Shown here piece after piece: positions 46,025 to 54,287 of a stretch of 64,000 nucleotides of DNA. Position 1 is the first letter of the stretch. Each line of letters opens with the position of its first letter. The notes under the pieces were generated by a model that was not told where the DNA came from, ran no database searches, and was given only the letters and a program-made list of their open reading frames with translations. Origin of the DNA: Chloroflexota bacterium (GTDB lineage Bacteria; Chloroflexota; Anaerolineae; Aggregatilineales; J027); NCBI GenBank assembly GCA_013112715.1, contig JABFGB010000023.1, positions 1-64,000 of the forward strand, given 5' to 3'. A program made the position numbers and the translations under genes.

Positions 46025-47223
46025 TGGAAGATTATCGGGATATTATCCGCGAAAATATCCTCAACGAGGCCATTTTCATTCGGGCGACCTTTAGCGGTCA
46101 TCAGACTGGGGCGGCCTCACGATGGCAAAAAATTGTGATTCGACCTGTCGAACTCAAAAATCTGCGCCATCTACAATTTTCCTATTTCGATGATAAACGC
46201 GACATTACCAAAAATTACGCGGGTGAGGAAGCGATTGTTACACTGGATGAGGTTCTCACTCTGCCTTTCCGCAACTTCACCATCCAGACCACCAATGGCG
46301 ATGTCCAGATTAATCTCAGCAAAAAGGGCAAGCCGAAAATTTACCGCTCTAACGCCGACGAGCCGCGCCGCATCAAGACCAGCCATGACCGCGAAAAATC
46401 GGTGATGCTTTCGCCTGATTCCGCAACGCCCTATTTGCAGGCAGTTGGCATCATGACCCAAGACGGCAAAATCCGCTCGGATATGCAGAGCAAATATCGG
46501 CAGATCAACGAATTTTTGCGCCTAGTACAGGAAGTCGGTGAACTCGACAAACTCATCAATTTAGATCGTCCTATCAACGTAGTGGACTGTGGCTGTGGCA
46601 ATGCCTATCTGACGTTCGCAGCCTATTATTATTTGACCCACGTCCTACAACTGCCTGTCGAGATGACCGGGATTGATGTTAACCGTGAACTGCTGACCCG
46701 CCATTTCCAAAAAACGAAGGCTTTGGGTTGGGAGGGGTTAAGTTTTCGGGCCACACGCATTGGCGAATTTGTGCCGGAAGCCAATCCGGATATTGTCTTG
46801 GCCCTGCACGCTTGTGATACCGCGACAGACGATGCGATTGCGCTTGGTATCAAGTCCGAAAGCCGCCTGATTATCTGCGCCCCATGCTGCCATCATCATT
46901 TACAGGAACAGCTTCGTTTTCACCCCTCACCGTCGCCTTTTGCATCTGTCATGCGGCACGGCATTTTGCATGAGCGTATGGGCGATATTTTGACCGACTC
47001 GCTGCGGGCACTGCTGCTGCGCATTATGGGCTACCGAACGGACGTGGTGCAATTTGTTTCCAGCGAACATACCGCTAAAAATCTCATGATTCGGGCCGTA
47101 AGAACCAGCAAACCCGGCGATCCACGCTTTATCCAAGAATATCTTGACCTCAAGAATTTTTGGAGGGTAACGCCGTATTTAGAAGAACTGATTGCCGAAC
47201 AATTGGGACAGTTTACTGTTTAG
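46024..47223 (+). CDS. SAM methyltransferase with N-terminal extension (Methyltransf_32-like)
   Basis: 399 residues. The N-terminal roughly 150 residues form a beta-rich domain, and a catalytic domain follows with VVDCGCGNAYLTFA, GIDVNREL and ALHACDTATDDAI. A CAPCCHHHLQEQL segment completes the pattern seen in METTL25/RRNAD1-like proteins, which act on RNA or protein. It may methylate RNA. It starts at the ATG that overlaps the previous stop; longer frames would run through the previous gene. Confidence 0.8.
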   Translation: MEDYRDIIRENILNEAIFIRATFSGHQTGAASRWQKIVIRPVELKNLRHLQFSYFDDKRDITKNYAGEEAIVTLDEVLTLPFRNFTIQTTNGDVQINLSKKGKPKIYRSNADEPRRIKTSHDREKSVMLSPDSATPYLQAVGIMTQDGKIRSDMQSKYRQINEFLRLVQEVGELDKLINLDRPINVVDCGCGNAYLTFAAYYYLTHVLQLPVEMTGIDVNRELLTRHFQKTKALGWEGLSFRATRIGEFVPEANPDIVLALHACDTATDDAIALGIKSESRLIICAPCCHHHLQEQLRFHPSPSPFASVMRHGILHERMGDILTDSLRALLLRIMGYRTDVVQFVSSEHTAKNLMIRAVRTSKPGDPRFIQEYLDLKNFWRVTPYLEELIAEQLGQFTV

Positions 47224-47234
47224 AAAGCACCCGC

Positions 47235-47891
47235 ATGTCAAAAGCCATTCTCTTTGATTTGGATGATACCCTGCTTGACCGTGAAGGCTCTATCGAACCG
47301 ATTGCGACTCATCAATACAAAAAGTATGGGATTCAATGTGCTCCCCTAGTGGCGTATGTAGAACGTTTTAAAACATTGGATGAGCATGGCTATGCGGATC
47401 GGCATCAATTGTTTCGAACACTGGTTGCCGAATTTAAAATAGAGGCTGATTCAGAAGATATGTTGTGGGATTATCGCCGCCAGACATGGCAAGTCGCGCA
47501 GCTATTCGAGGATGCACGGCATGTGTTATCGGTTTTTCGGGATCGTGGATACAAACTGGGCATCATTACCAATGGCTCAATGGCAATGCAAAGTGGCAAA
47601 TTGCAGGCGACGGGTTTGCAGGAAATAGTAGATGTGGCACTGATTTCGGAGCAGGTGGGGGTCAGCAAACCCGACCCACTGATTTTTCAACAAGCCGCTG
47701 AACAATTATCTACCTCACTCCCAAACTGCATTTTTGTGGGCGATCATCCGGTTCGAGATGTGATGGGTGCGGCCCAAGCAGGGATGACTGCCATTTGGCG
47801 GGTAGCCCATCTCGCATGGCCGAATGAGCTTACGATTAGACCACACCACACCATTCAGCGACTTAGTGATTTGCTGACGTTGCCTCTCTAA
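47235..47891 (+). CDS. HAD-superfamily hydrolase
   Basis: A 218-residue phosphatase-type protein with motif I DLDDTLLD, motif II IITNGS, the motif III Lys in VSKPDPLIF and motif IV VGDHPVRDVMGA. A helical cap lies between motifs I and II (subfamily IA). It probably hydrolyses a small phosphorylated metabolite. The ATG at 47235 fits the N-terminus. The stop is 3 bases from the end of the convergent phosphoribosyltransferase gene. Confidence 0.9.
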   Translation: MSKAILFDLDDTLLDREGSIEPIATHQYKKYGIQCAPLVAYVERFKTLDEHGYADRHQLFRTLVAEFKIEADSEDMLWDYRRQTWQVAQLFEDARHVLSVFRDRGYKLGIITNGSMAMQSGKLQATGLQEIVDVALISEQVGVSKPDPLIFQQAAEQLSTSLPNCIFVGDHPVRDVMGAAQAGMTAIWRVAHLAWPNELTIRPHHTIQRLSDLLTLPL

Positions 47892-47894
47892 AGG

Positions 47895-48458
47895 CTATTT
47901 TTTATCTACAAACACGGGCAGATGGCCTAGTGCTTTGACGTTTGTCCACTTGGCCTGATCGCCTTCGGTAAAAATGGCCGCTTCGGCAATAATCTCGGCC
48001 CCGGCTTTTTCCATCAAGATACGCATAGCCTGAAGGGTACTGCCGGTACTGATGACATCATCAATGAGCGCTACCCGTCGCCCCGTTATGTTTTTGATGT
48101 CTCTTTCATCTAAATAGAGTGTCTGGGTTTTTCCGGTGGTGATGGACAGCGTCTCGGCCTTGAGTGCTTTCCCCATATAGGGCTTATAGTCCTTGCGTAA
48201 TACTGCGTAAGGCACATCCATCACCTTGCTTAAGGCATAAATCAGTGGGATGCTTTTGGCTTCGGGCGTTACCAACATTTCCGGCCCAAGATCAGCGAGT
48301 TGCTCGGCGAGTCCTTTTGAGGCGGCTTCAACCAGTTCGTTGTCTCCCAAAATATTGAGGATGGCAATCCGAATTCCCGGTGCGACCTCAAATAAAGGTA
48401 AATCGCGCTCCACCCCGGCGACATTCACTTTAAAAACTTCACGTGGTTCGTCGGCCAT
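47895..48458 (-). CDS. Purine phosphoribosyltransferase-like protein
   Basis: 187 residues with the type I PRTase PRPP loop VALIDDVISTGSTL, a pyrophosphate-binding turn and a hood region like adenine/xanthine PRTases (TPEAKSIPLIYAL). It may salvage a purine base or act as a PurR-like sensor. It starts 2 bases after the stop of the upstream gene, so the two form an operon. Confidence 0.82.
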   Translation of the reverse strand: MADEPREVFKVNVAGVERDLPLFEVAPGIRIAILNILGDNELVEAASKGLAEQLADLGPEMLVTPEAKSIPLIYALSKVMDVPYAVLRKDYKPYMGKALKAETLSITTGKTQTLYLDERDIKNITGRRVALIDDVISTGSTLQAMRILMEKAGAEIIAEAAIFTEGDQAKWTNVKALGHLPVFVDKK

Positions 48459-48460
48459 AA

Positions 48461-48916
48461 TTAACGTTTTTCTCCCACCATTATGAATTCAAATAAAGGC
48501 TGCATCACCGCAATGACCGCGGCCAAACGTTCGGCGGCGAAGGATTGTATCTCTGGGGTCAAGGCTTCACTCGGATAGGCTTCATAGACCTTTGTCCAGC
48601 CTCTGTCCCACTCCTCGGCCACCAATCCTTCCCCTAATGTCTCGCGTAGTTCGAGTATATAACGCCTATAGGTGTCTAGCAAAAACTGATTGCGGGCTTT
48701 ATCGCGGCTTTCAAAATGCAGCCCAACTTCCAACATCCTGCCACACACGGCGTTGGCGCGAGATACCTCATAATGAATATGCCGGTCCCGTCCAAAATAG
48801 ACTTGGAAGAACCAGCGTGTCTCTCCTAAATGGAAACGACGATATTTGGCGGGCAGGTACTCTGGAATAAGCTCTGACAGCCCCTTCATAAAATCGGTGT
48901 GTTTTAGTTCTGACAT
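48461..48916 (-). CDS. Hypothetical protein
   Basis: 151 residues, soluble, with no family that I recognise. The central region is rich in Arg, Tyr and Trp (TRWFFQVYFGRDRHIHYEV), and a helical C-terminus follows. The ATG has GAGGAAATC upstream. It is co-transcribed with the phosphoribosyltransferase. Confidence 0.55.
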   Translation of the reverse strand: MSELKHTDFMKGLSELIPEYLPAKYRRFHLGETRWFFQVYFGRDRHIHYEVSRANAVCGRMLEVGLHFESRDKARNQFLLDTYRRYILELRETLGEGLVAEEWDRGWTKVYEAYPSEALTPEIQSFAAERLAAVIAVMQPLFEFIMVGEKR

Positions 48917-48991
48917 GATTTCCTCACATCTATTCCATTGATGATTTATGAAGAAATTGTGAATACTCTAGGTGAACGCATAAGTTTCCAG

Positions 48992-48997
48992 TATAAT
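48992..48997 (+). promoter_or_regulatory. -10 element for the CheY-like gene
   Basis: TATAAT at 48992-48997, 62 bases upstream of the GTG at 49060. No matching -35 was found. Confidence 0.4.
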
Positions 48998-49059
48998 GAA
49001 TTAAGATAGAGTTGATGTATGGATGTGAAACAACGGTAAAACAATGTGGAGGTCGTTCC

Positions 49060-49422
49060 GTGAAAGTGGTTTATATCGAGGACAATGCGAACAATCAGCG
49101 GTTGCTGTGCCGGATGTTGAGTAAACGCAATATTGAAATTGAGTTGTATGACAATGCTGAAGATGGGTATACCGCGATTCATGAGAGTCAACCTGATCTG
49201 ATTTTTATGGATGTCCATCTCAAGACCAAAACCTCTGGCTTAGATTTGGTGCGGCAGCTTCGTCATGACGGCGTTGATACTCCCATCATTCTAGTCACCA
49301 TCTTTAACATGATGGCCGATAAGAAGAGAGCGCTGGAAGCAGGCTGTAACGACTTCTTAATGAAGCCCTTTGAGATGGCGCAACTGCTCAATCTCGTTGA
49401 TCAATATGCCGCTGCCAGTTAA
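49060..49422 (+). CDS. Single-domain response regulator (CheY-like)
   Basis: 120 residues. The receiver domain has the acidic pair ED at 7-8, phospho-acceptor Asp51 (IFMDVHL), the T/S position in LVTIFN and the conserved Lys in LMKPFE. There is no output domain, so it likely acts by protein-protein contact. The start is GTG with GGAGG 8 bases upstream. An upstream ATG at 49012 is less likely because it would add unrelated residues. Confidence 0.88.
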   Translation: MKVVYIEDNANNQRLLCRMLSKRNIEIELYDNAEDGYTAIHESQPDLIFMDVHLKTKTSGLDLVRQLRHDGVDTPIILVTIFNMMADKKRALEAGCNDFLMKPFEMAQLLNLVDQYAAAS

Positions 49423-49427
49423 TGCAG

Positions 49428-50798
49428 CTATGGAATTAGGGGAACAATCTGTTTTAACACGTACCACGCCAACCCTAGCTGGCTAAAGGGGATTAAAAAC
49501 GCCAAACGTGGCAGCCAAGCCCATTTTGTATACCGTGCTGCCAATGCTACCCATCCATAGAACGCGACGGCTGTACCAATCGCCATCGGAATTAAGGCCG
49601 GATACAGATAACGCCCCTGAAACTGTACGAATGTTCTATTATAAATGAGAAATTGTGCGAATACTAGGGTCGTTCCAAGAGCAAAAAGCCCCAAAATAAA
49701 CCGCCGATTTTTGAACCCCACCGACTGCCACATATAGAGACATATTCCAAGCAATACCACCAGCAACATGAAGCCGATAACTTGATAAATCCAATTTGGC
49801 ATTGGCAGGGCCATCCACCCTAATTGACCCCAAAAGCTATGATAGGTGGTTTCGGAGAGATTTTCCCAATACTCCTGTTGACTGCCGCCTAACACTTTTT
49901 CGATGTAATCCTCGGTGCGAAGCTGGCCTACTACGACTTTATCATGCCGTTGTAATCCTAAAATATCCGTACCGCCGTAGGTTTGGATGCCATGTACCCA
50001 CCAGATGCCACCAAGCATTAAGGCGGGTAGACCGAATGCCAGTAGGTGAGGTAGGGATTTCTTCAGCGGCCATTTTTCATGCCAGCAGCGCCATAAAACC
50101 GCCAAGCCTGCCACTGCTGCGACATAATACACAGTGGTTTTGGTCAGAAAGGCCAGCCCGACCAATAGGCCCATGCCAAAGGCCATCTTGATAGGGGTGG
50201 TTTGTGAAGTAGAGTTCTCGTGGGGGGGAATCAGATAAATTGTGACCATCAGCAAGACCAGTGCCGCCAATGTTTCGGCAAGGGAATCATTGCTAACGCC
50301 GCCCATAATTGCCAAGCGTTGAGGGATAAAGGCGATAAAAGCCGCCGCACTTAAACCAATCCATTCATGATGGGGGAACAATCGCCGCAAGATCGCCCAC
50401 GCGCAGACAATCACCCCTGTACCCATCAGTGCCGAAAATACACGCAGGGTTTTCAGATCACCATCCGAGAAACGATAGACAACCGACTGTACTAGATAAT
50501 ACAGGGGGGGTTGATGGTCTTCGTATTGCACGCGGTCAATATGTTGAGTCACGGCGGGGTCAAAGCCACTGCCTTTGAGTTGATCCAAATAGGCCGAATC
50601 CCAATCCCCCATTTCAATCACGGGTAATTCACCCGTCTCCACGATTTGGCGGATGTAATTGTAATGGGCAGGTTCGTCGGGGACTTGCCATGCGGGGGTG
50701 CGGGTGGCATAGCCATAGGCGAATCCCAGATAGAGCAGAACAATCAACGCCAAGAGGCCATATTCGATTAATTGGGCGCGGTGAGTGGGTAGGGTCAT
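49428..50798 (-). CDS. GT-C-type membrane glycosyltransferase-like protein
   Basis: A 456-residue polytopic protein with about ten hydrophobic segments. The first periplasmic loop has PDEPAHYNYI and QPPLYYL, the acidic motif and loop of dolichyl-phosphate-mannose/ArnT-type transferases (PMT-like or DUF2142-like). It probably transfers a sugar from a lipid carrier outside the membrane. Its ATG overlaps the stop of the 49-residue membrane protein gene (ATGA). Confidence 0.75.
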   Translation of the reverse strand: MTLPTHRAQLIEYGLLALIVLLYLGFAYGYATRTPAWQVPDEPAHYNYIRQIVETGELPVIEMGDWDSAYLDQLKGSGFDPAVTQHIDRVQYEDHQPPLYYLVQSVVYRFSDGDLKTLRVFSALMGTGVIVCAWAILRRLFPHHEWIGLSAAAFIAFIPQRLAIMGGVSNDSLAETLAALVLLMVTIYLIPPHENSTSQTTPIKMAFGMGLLVGLAFLTKTTVYYVAAVAGLAVLWRCWHEKWPLKKSLPHLLAFGLPALMLGGIWWVHGIQTYGGTDILGLQRHDKVVVGQLRTEDYIEKVLGGSQQEYWENLSETTYHSFWGQLGWMALPMPNWIYQVIGFMLLVVLLGICLYMWQSVGFKNRRFILGLFALGTTLVFAQFLIYNRTFVQFQGRYLYPALIPMAIGTAVAFYGWVALAARYTKWAWLPRLAFLIPFSQLGLAWYVLKQIVPLIP

Positions 50799-50944
50799 GA
50801 TTTCGATTTTCCGGTGGGTGGTGTATCAGTGGGGGAGCCGCGCATTTTCCATTGGATGTAGGCGACAATCAATACTGGAATCCATGCGTAGAAAGCACAG
50901 ATACACAGCAGGCGCGACCCCAGCCCCAAAATAATATCGAGCAA
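50795..50944 (-). CDS. Small single-span membrane protein (49 aa), coupled to the GT-C gene
   Basis: The start is TTG at 50944 with AAGGA 8 bases upstream. The first 32 residues are hydrophobic (LLDIILGLGSRLLCICAFYA, then WIPVLIVAYIQW) and a Pro/Thr/Lys-rich cytoplasmic-type tail follows. The TGA overlaps the ATG of the next gene by 4 bases, which supports real translation and coupling. It begins right after the metG terminator. I do not recognise a family. It may be a small partner of the membrane glycosyltransferase. Confidence 0.6.
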   Translation of the reverse strand: MLDIILGLGSRLLCICAFYAWIPVLIVAYIQWKMRGSPTDTPPTGKSKS

Positions 50945-50960
50945 ATAGAAAATCCTTTTT

Positions 50961-50987
50961 GAAAAGATAGGGGCACGTCGCCCCTAT
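50961..50987 (-). terminator. Terminator after metG
   Basis: ATAGGGGC-GACGT-GCCCCTAT (perfect 8-bp stem) followed by CTTTTC on the minus strand, 11 bases past the metG stop. Confidence 0.75.
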
Positions 50988-50997
50988 TCCACTAGCT

Positions 50998-52773
50998 TCA
51001 TCCACCAAGTTTGGCGCGTTCGGCTTCGACGACTGAGACATCCAATTTCTTGATGAGCGCTTCCGGTTCACGCAGTTTTTGACCGGGTTGCAGCGTGCTC
51101 TTTTCCCAGCGACCCACTGCACGGCTGCCATCATAAATGAGGGCTTGGTGTGATTGGGTGGTTTCTTGGTATTCGGTGATAATCTGTTCACCAAACAGTG
51201 GCGCATCATACCCCAGATAGCTATGTACCTTCTCGGAGGTGAAGGGCAGGAACGGCGCAAACAGGATTTTCAGATTATCAATGCAGCGCAAGGCCGTATA
51301 AATCGTCGTTGCGGCAGCCTGTTTATCTTGCTTAATCGCGTCTCCAAACCAAGGAGCACCGTCGAGATAAGCATTGACCTCCGACGCCAAGCGCATCGCT
51401 TCACTCAGGGCATCCCGTAATTTGACAGCCTCTAAACGTTGACCAACACTTTCAAACCCCGCCTCGATTTTGGCAAGGATTTCGCGGTCAAAATCCCGTA
51501 GGTCGCCGGGGGTAGGCACAACGCCCTCCCAGTGTTTATAGGCGAATTTCAGCACGCGGTTGACCAGATTGCCCCATTTTGCCAAGAGTTCGTTGTTGTT
51601 ACGGGCGACAAAATCATCCCATTTCCAATCGCTGTCCCGATTTTCGGGCATGACCACCGTCAAATAGTAGCGTACCGCATCAGGGTCATAGGCATCCAAC
51701 AAATCGGGCATGGTGATAAACCATTTACGACTCTTGGAAAGTTTGCGCTCTTCCAAATTCAGATATTGGTTGGCGGGTACATCATAGGGTAGGTTGATGG
51801 GGGTTGGGTCGCCCTCATTATAAATACCGCTGATTCCCAACAACTCGGCAGGCCAAATGATCGTATGGAAGATAATGTTGTCCTTACCCAAGAAATTGTA
51901 GACACGGGCTTGTGGGTTATACCACCACTGTTTCCATGCGTCCGGTTGTCCATTGTTATGCGCCCACTCGATGCTGGCCGTGAAATAGCCCATCAGCGCC
52001 TCGAACCACACATACAGGCGTTTTTCTGACCATGCCGGGTCGTCAATTGGCACTTTGATGCCCCAATTCACATCACGGGTCATGGGTCGTCCACGCTGTT
52101 CCGGTACTTTGCTGAGAGATTCGTTTAGCACATTCTCGCGCCAGTGATCCCGACCTTTTTCCAGATATTCGGTTAGGGGTTCGCGGAATTTGCCGAGGTC
52201 AAAAAAGTAGTGAGTGGTGCTGCGGCGGACGGGGGTGCTACCATCGCGTTTGCTGCGCGGGTTAATCAAGTCGGTGGCGTTGAGTAGATTGCCACAATTA
52301 TCGCATTGATCGCCGCGTGCGTTTTCATAGCCACAGACCGGACATGTGCCTTCGACATACCGATCTTCTAAGAAGCGATTTTCGGTAGTGCTGTAGAGGC
52401 GTTCTTGTTCTTCAGGATAGAGATAACCACGCTCCAACAGCAGGGTAAAAATATCCTGCGCGACGCGGTGATGGTTCTCGGTATCGGTATGGGTATACAA
52501 ATCAAAGCTCATGCCAGAACGTTTGAGCGTGTCTAGAAAGCGCACATGATATTTCTCAAATAGTTCGCGGGGGGTGATGCCCTGTGCGTCAGCCTCGACC
52601 ATAATCGGCGTGCCATGTGTATCAGAGCCACTGACCATCAGGGTATGATTGCCCTTGAGACGATGATAGCGGGCAAAAATATCGGCGGGGAGAAACGACC
52701 CCGCGATGTGTCCGGCGTGTAGATCGCCATTCACATAGGGCCATGCGACGGAAACGTGAATAAAATCACTCAT
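50998..52773 (-). CDS. metG: Methionyl-tRNA synthetase
   Basis: A 591-residue class I synthetase that charges tRNA(Met). The HIGH-type motif reads HAGH (YVNGDLHAGHI), the KMSKS-type motif reads KLSKS (ERKLSKSRKWF), and zinc-knuckle cysteines are in CPVCGYENARGDQCDNCG. There is no C-terminal EMAP/tRNA-binding domain. An AAAGGAG site lies 11 bases before the ATG. The gene is preceded by a leader transcript with a Met-rich short frame and an intrinsic terminator (52897-53103), so attenuation is possible. Confidence 0.95.
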   Translation of the reverse strand: MSDFIHVSVAWPYVNGDLHAGHIAGSFLPADIFARYHRLKGNHTLMVSGSDTHGTPIMVEADAQGITPRELFEKYHVRFLDTLKRSGMSFDLYTHTDTENHHRVAQDIFTLLLERGYLYPEEQERLYSTTENRFLEDRYVEGTCPVCGYENARGDQCDNCGNLLNATDLINPRSKRDGSTPVRRSTTHYFFDLGKFREPLTEYLEKGRDHWRENVLNESLSKVPEQRGRPMTRDVNWGIKVPIDDPAWSEKRLYVWFEALMGYFTASIEWAHNNGQPDAWKQWWYNPQARVYNFLGKDNIIFHTIIWPAELLGISGIYNEGDPTPINLPYDVPANQYLNLEERKLSKSRKWFITMPDLLDAYDPDAVRYYLTVVMPENRDSDWKWDDFVARNNNELLAKWGNLVNRVLKFAYKHWEGVVPTPGDLRDFDREILAKIEAGFESVGQRLEAVKLRDALSEAMRLASEVNAYLDGAPWFGDAIKQDKQAAATTIYTALRCIDNLKILFAPFLPFTSEKVHSYLGYDAPLFGEQIITEYQETTQSHQALIYDGSRAVGRWEKSTLQPGQKLREPEALIKKLDVSVVEAERAKLGG

Positions 52774-52896
52774 GGGTTGGGTTGCTCCTTTGCAAGTCTC
52801 CTGTGCATTTTAACGAACGAACGGCTTTGCGAACAGACCATGATTTGCCCTCTTGACATGTAGTAGGCTCGAAAATTGGCGGTCACTCCTATGGGA

Positions 52897-52929
52897 AATA
52901 AAAAACCGCCGGAGAATTTGTCCGACGGT
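52897..52929 (-). terminator. Intrinsic terminator in the metG leader
   Basis: On the minus strand ACCGTCGGA...TCCGGCGGT (9-bp stem with one G-T pair) is followed by TTTTTTATTT. It ends about 124 bases upstream of the metG start and would stop transcription before metG. Confidence 0.85.
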
Positions 52930-52955
52930 TCCGCACTGACTTAGCTGGTGATGGG

Positions 52956-53054
52956 CTATCCACGCCCAAAACGCCAGCGTCGAGCATTTCTCGACCCCAG
53001 CCAGCGCGGGTTTCTCATCATCATTCCAATTATTGTCAGCGGTTGATTTTCCAT
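52956..53054 (-). CDS. Putative 32-residue leader peptide with Met-Met-Met
   Basis: The ATG at 53054 opens a 32-codon frame (MENQPLTIIGMMMRNPRWLG..., ending RRWRFGRG) upstream of metG and inside the region bounded by a promoter and a terminator. Codons 11-13 (53024-53016) are three consecutive ATG. Leader peptides that control amino-acid or synthetase genes often have a run of the sensed codon, so this fits methionyl-tRNA sensing. No strong ribosome site precedes the first ATG; a GGAATG lies just before the ATG run, so an internal start is possible. It could also be a stand-alone basic peptide. Confidence 0.45.
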   Translation of the reverse strand: MENQPLTIIGMMMRNPRWLGSRNARRWRFGRG

Positions 53055-53097
53055 AGTTCGTTCACAAGTCACATTACAAATTTACTGTATAGAGGTC

Positions 53098-53103
53098 ATT
53101 GTA
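53098..53103 (-). promoter_or_regulatory. Extended -10 for the metG leader transcript
   Basis: On the minus strand TGC-TACAAT (TACAAT at 53098-53103) is an extended -10. The predicted transcript start is near 53091, about 195 bases upstream of the leader terminator. The -35 is weak. Confidence 0.55.
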
Positions 53104-53222
53104 GCATAGAATCTTTCGGGATTGATGTTTTTTCGTGCCAATTTTCTCCCTGACCCATGTGGGACTAGAATTTGGTCGTGGTCTACAGTGACATTTTGCA
53201 CCCTAAATAGATTACTTTTTGC

Positions 53223-53251
53223 TTGACAAGGCTTACGAAGCGCGTTATTGT
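53223..53251 (+). promoter_or_regulatory. Sigma-70-type promoter of the sugar operon
   Basis: A consensus -35 TTGACA (53223-53228), 17-base spacer and -10 TATTGT (53246-53251). The predicted start is at about 53258, at the edge of the inverted repeat. Confidence 0.8.
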
Positions 53252-53257
53252 TAAGTC

Positions 53258-53297
53258 ATCTTGAATATATTTTCAGTTGTGAATTTTTATTCAAGAT
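53258..53297 (+). promoter_or_regulatory. Inverted-repeat operator of the SorC regulator
   Basis: ATCTTGAATA and TATTCAAGAT form a perfect 10-bp inverted repeat, 20 bases apart, with an inner TTCA-GTTG-TGAA. It begins at the predicted start of transcription and lies just before the SorC gene, which is the position of an autoregulatory operator. The sugar ligand would release or change binding. Confidence 0.65.
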
Positions 53298-53330
53298 CGA
53301 GCTAAGAGTTTAGATTAAAGACTAACCGCG

Positions 53331-54287
53331 ATGACCCAGCTTGAAGAACTGCGCTTGATGGCAAAAATCGCGCATCTCTATCACGAACGCCAAATGAAGC
53401 AGTCAGAAATTGCTGCACAACTGGACGTATCGCAAGCGACTATTTCACGTCTCCTCAAACGTGCTGAAGAAGAAAAAATCGTGCGTACTACCGTCAGTAT
53501 GCCGGTCGGCGTTTATGCTGATTTGGAAGAGGAACTGCGTGCAGTATTCGGCTTAAAAGAAGTCATTATTGCTCATTGTTTGCAAGATGAAGATGAATAT
53601 ATTAAGCGGGCTATCGGCGCGGCAGCAGCGTTTTATGTTGAGAGTACTCTCAAAAAGAATGAGATCATCGGCATTTCCTCATGGAGTTCAACGCTGCTGC
53701 AAATGGTTGAGGCGATGCACCCCCTGTCCCGCAAATTAGATGCTCAGGTCGTCCAAATTCTAGGCGGTTTGGGAAATCCTGAAGCCGCGATTCATGCCAA
53801 TCGTCTAAACGAACGCTTGTCACGCTTAATTAATGGCAGCGCTCGTTTTTTATTGGCCCCCGGTGTGGTTGGCTCAATGGAAGCCCGACAGATTTTATTG
53901 GAAGACCCCTATGTAAAAGCGGTGGTGGATTTATTTGACCATATGACGTTGGCGTTGGTCGGCATTGGTCGCGTTGAACCGTCGTACATGCTTGCCAGCA
54001 GCGGGAATACATTCTCGACGGACGAGTTGGAATTTCTGAAAAACGCCGGGGCGGTTGGAGACATCTGTCTGCAATTTTTTGACGCGAATGGAAACCCTGT
54101 TCGCACAGGTCTAACCGACCGTGTGATTGCGATCAGTTTAGATCAATTACGCTGTGTAGAACGAACAGTGGGCCTAGCAGGGGGGCAGCGCAAAACGACG
54201 GCCATTCGTGGTGCGCTACGGGGAAAATGGATAAATATCCTGATTACAGATCGGTTTACGGCGGAAAGGTTGTTGCATCCCTCATGA
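53331..54287 (+). CDS. SorC-family sugar-binding transcriptional regulator
   Basis: 318 residues. The N-terminal helix-turn-helix (about 8-50: QMKQSEIAAQLDVSQATISRLLKRA) and a C-terminal sugar-binding domain of the SorC type are present (IIGISSWSSTLLQM, VQILGGLGN, PGVVGSMEARQILLED, ALVGIGRVEPSYM, GAVGDICLQFFDANG). It probably senses a sugar phosphate and controls the operon through the inverted repeat at 53258-53297. The ATG is the first gene after the promoter. The stop overlaps the next ATG. Confidence 0.92.
   Translation: MTQLEELRLMAKIAHLYHERQMKQSEIAAQLDVSQATISRLLKRAEEEKIVRTTVSMPVGVYADLEEELRAVFGLKEVIIAHCLQDEDEYIKRAIGAAAAFYVESTLKKNEIIGISSWSSTLLQMVEAMHPLSRKLDAQVVQILGGLGNPEAAIHANRLNERLSRLINGSARFLLAPGVVGSMEARQILLEDPYVKAVVDLFDHMTLALVGIGRVEPSYMLASSGNTFSTDELEFLKNAGAVGDICLQFFDANGNPVRTGLTDRVIAISLDQLRCVERTVGLAGGQRKTTAIRGALRGKWINILITDRFTAERLLHPS

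Noticed and set aside
50826-51260. 144-codon minus-strand frame overlapping the metG 3' end
   Set aside because: It runs through metG coding sequence and its terminator. The 49-residue frame at 50795-50944 explains the gap better and is coupled to the next gene.
52897-53091. 6S RNA for the transcript upstream of metG
   Set aside because: The length fits, but I see no long, bulged closing stem typical of 6S RNA. A leader with a Met-rich frame and terminator fits better. It is not fully excluded.
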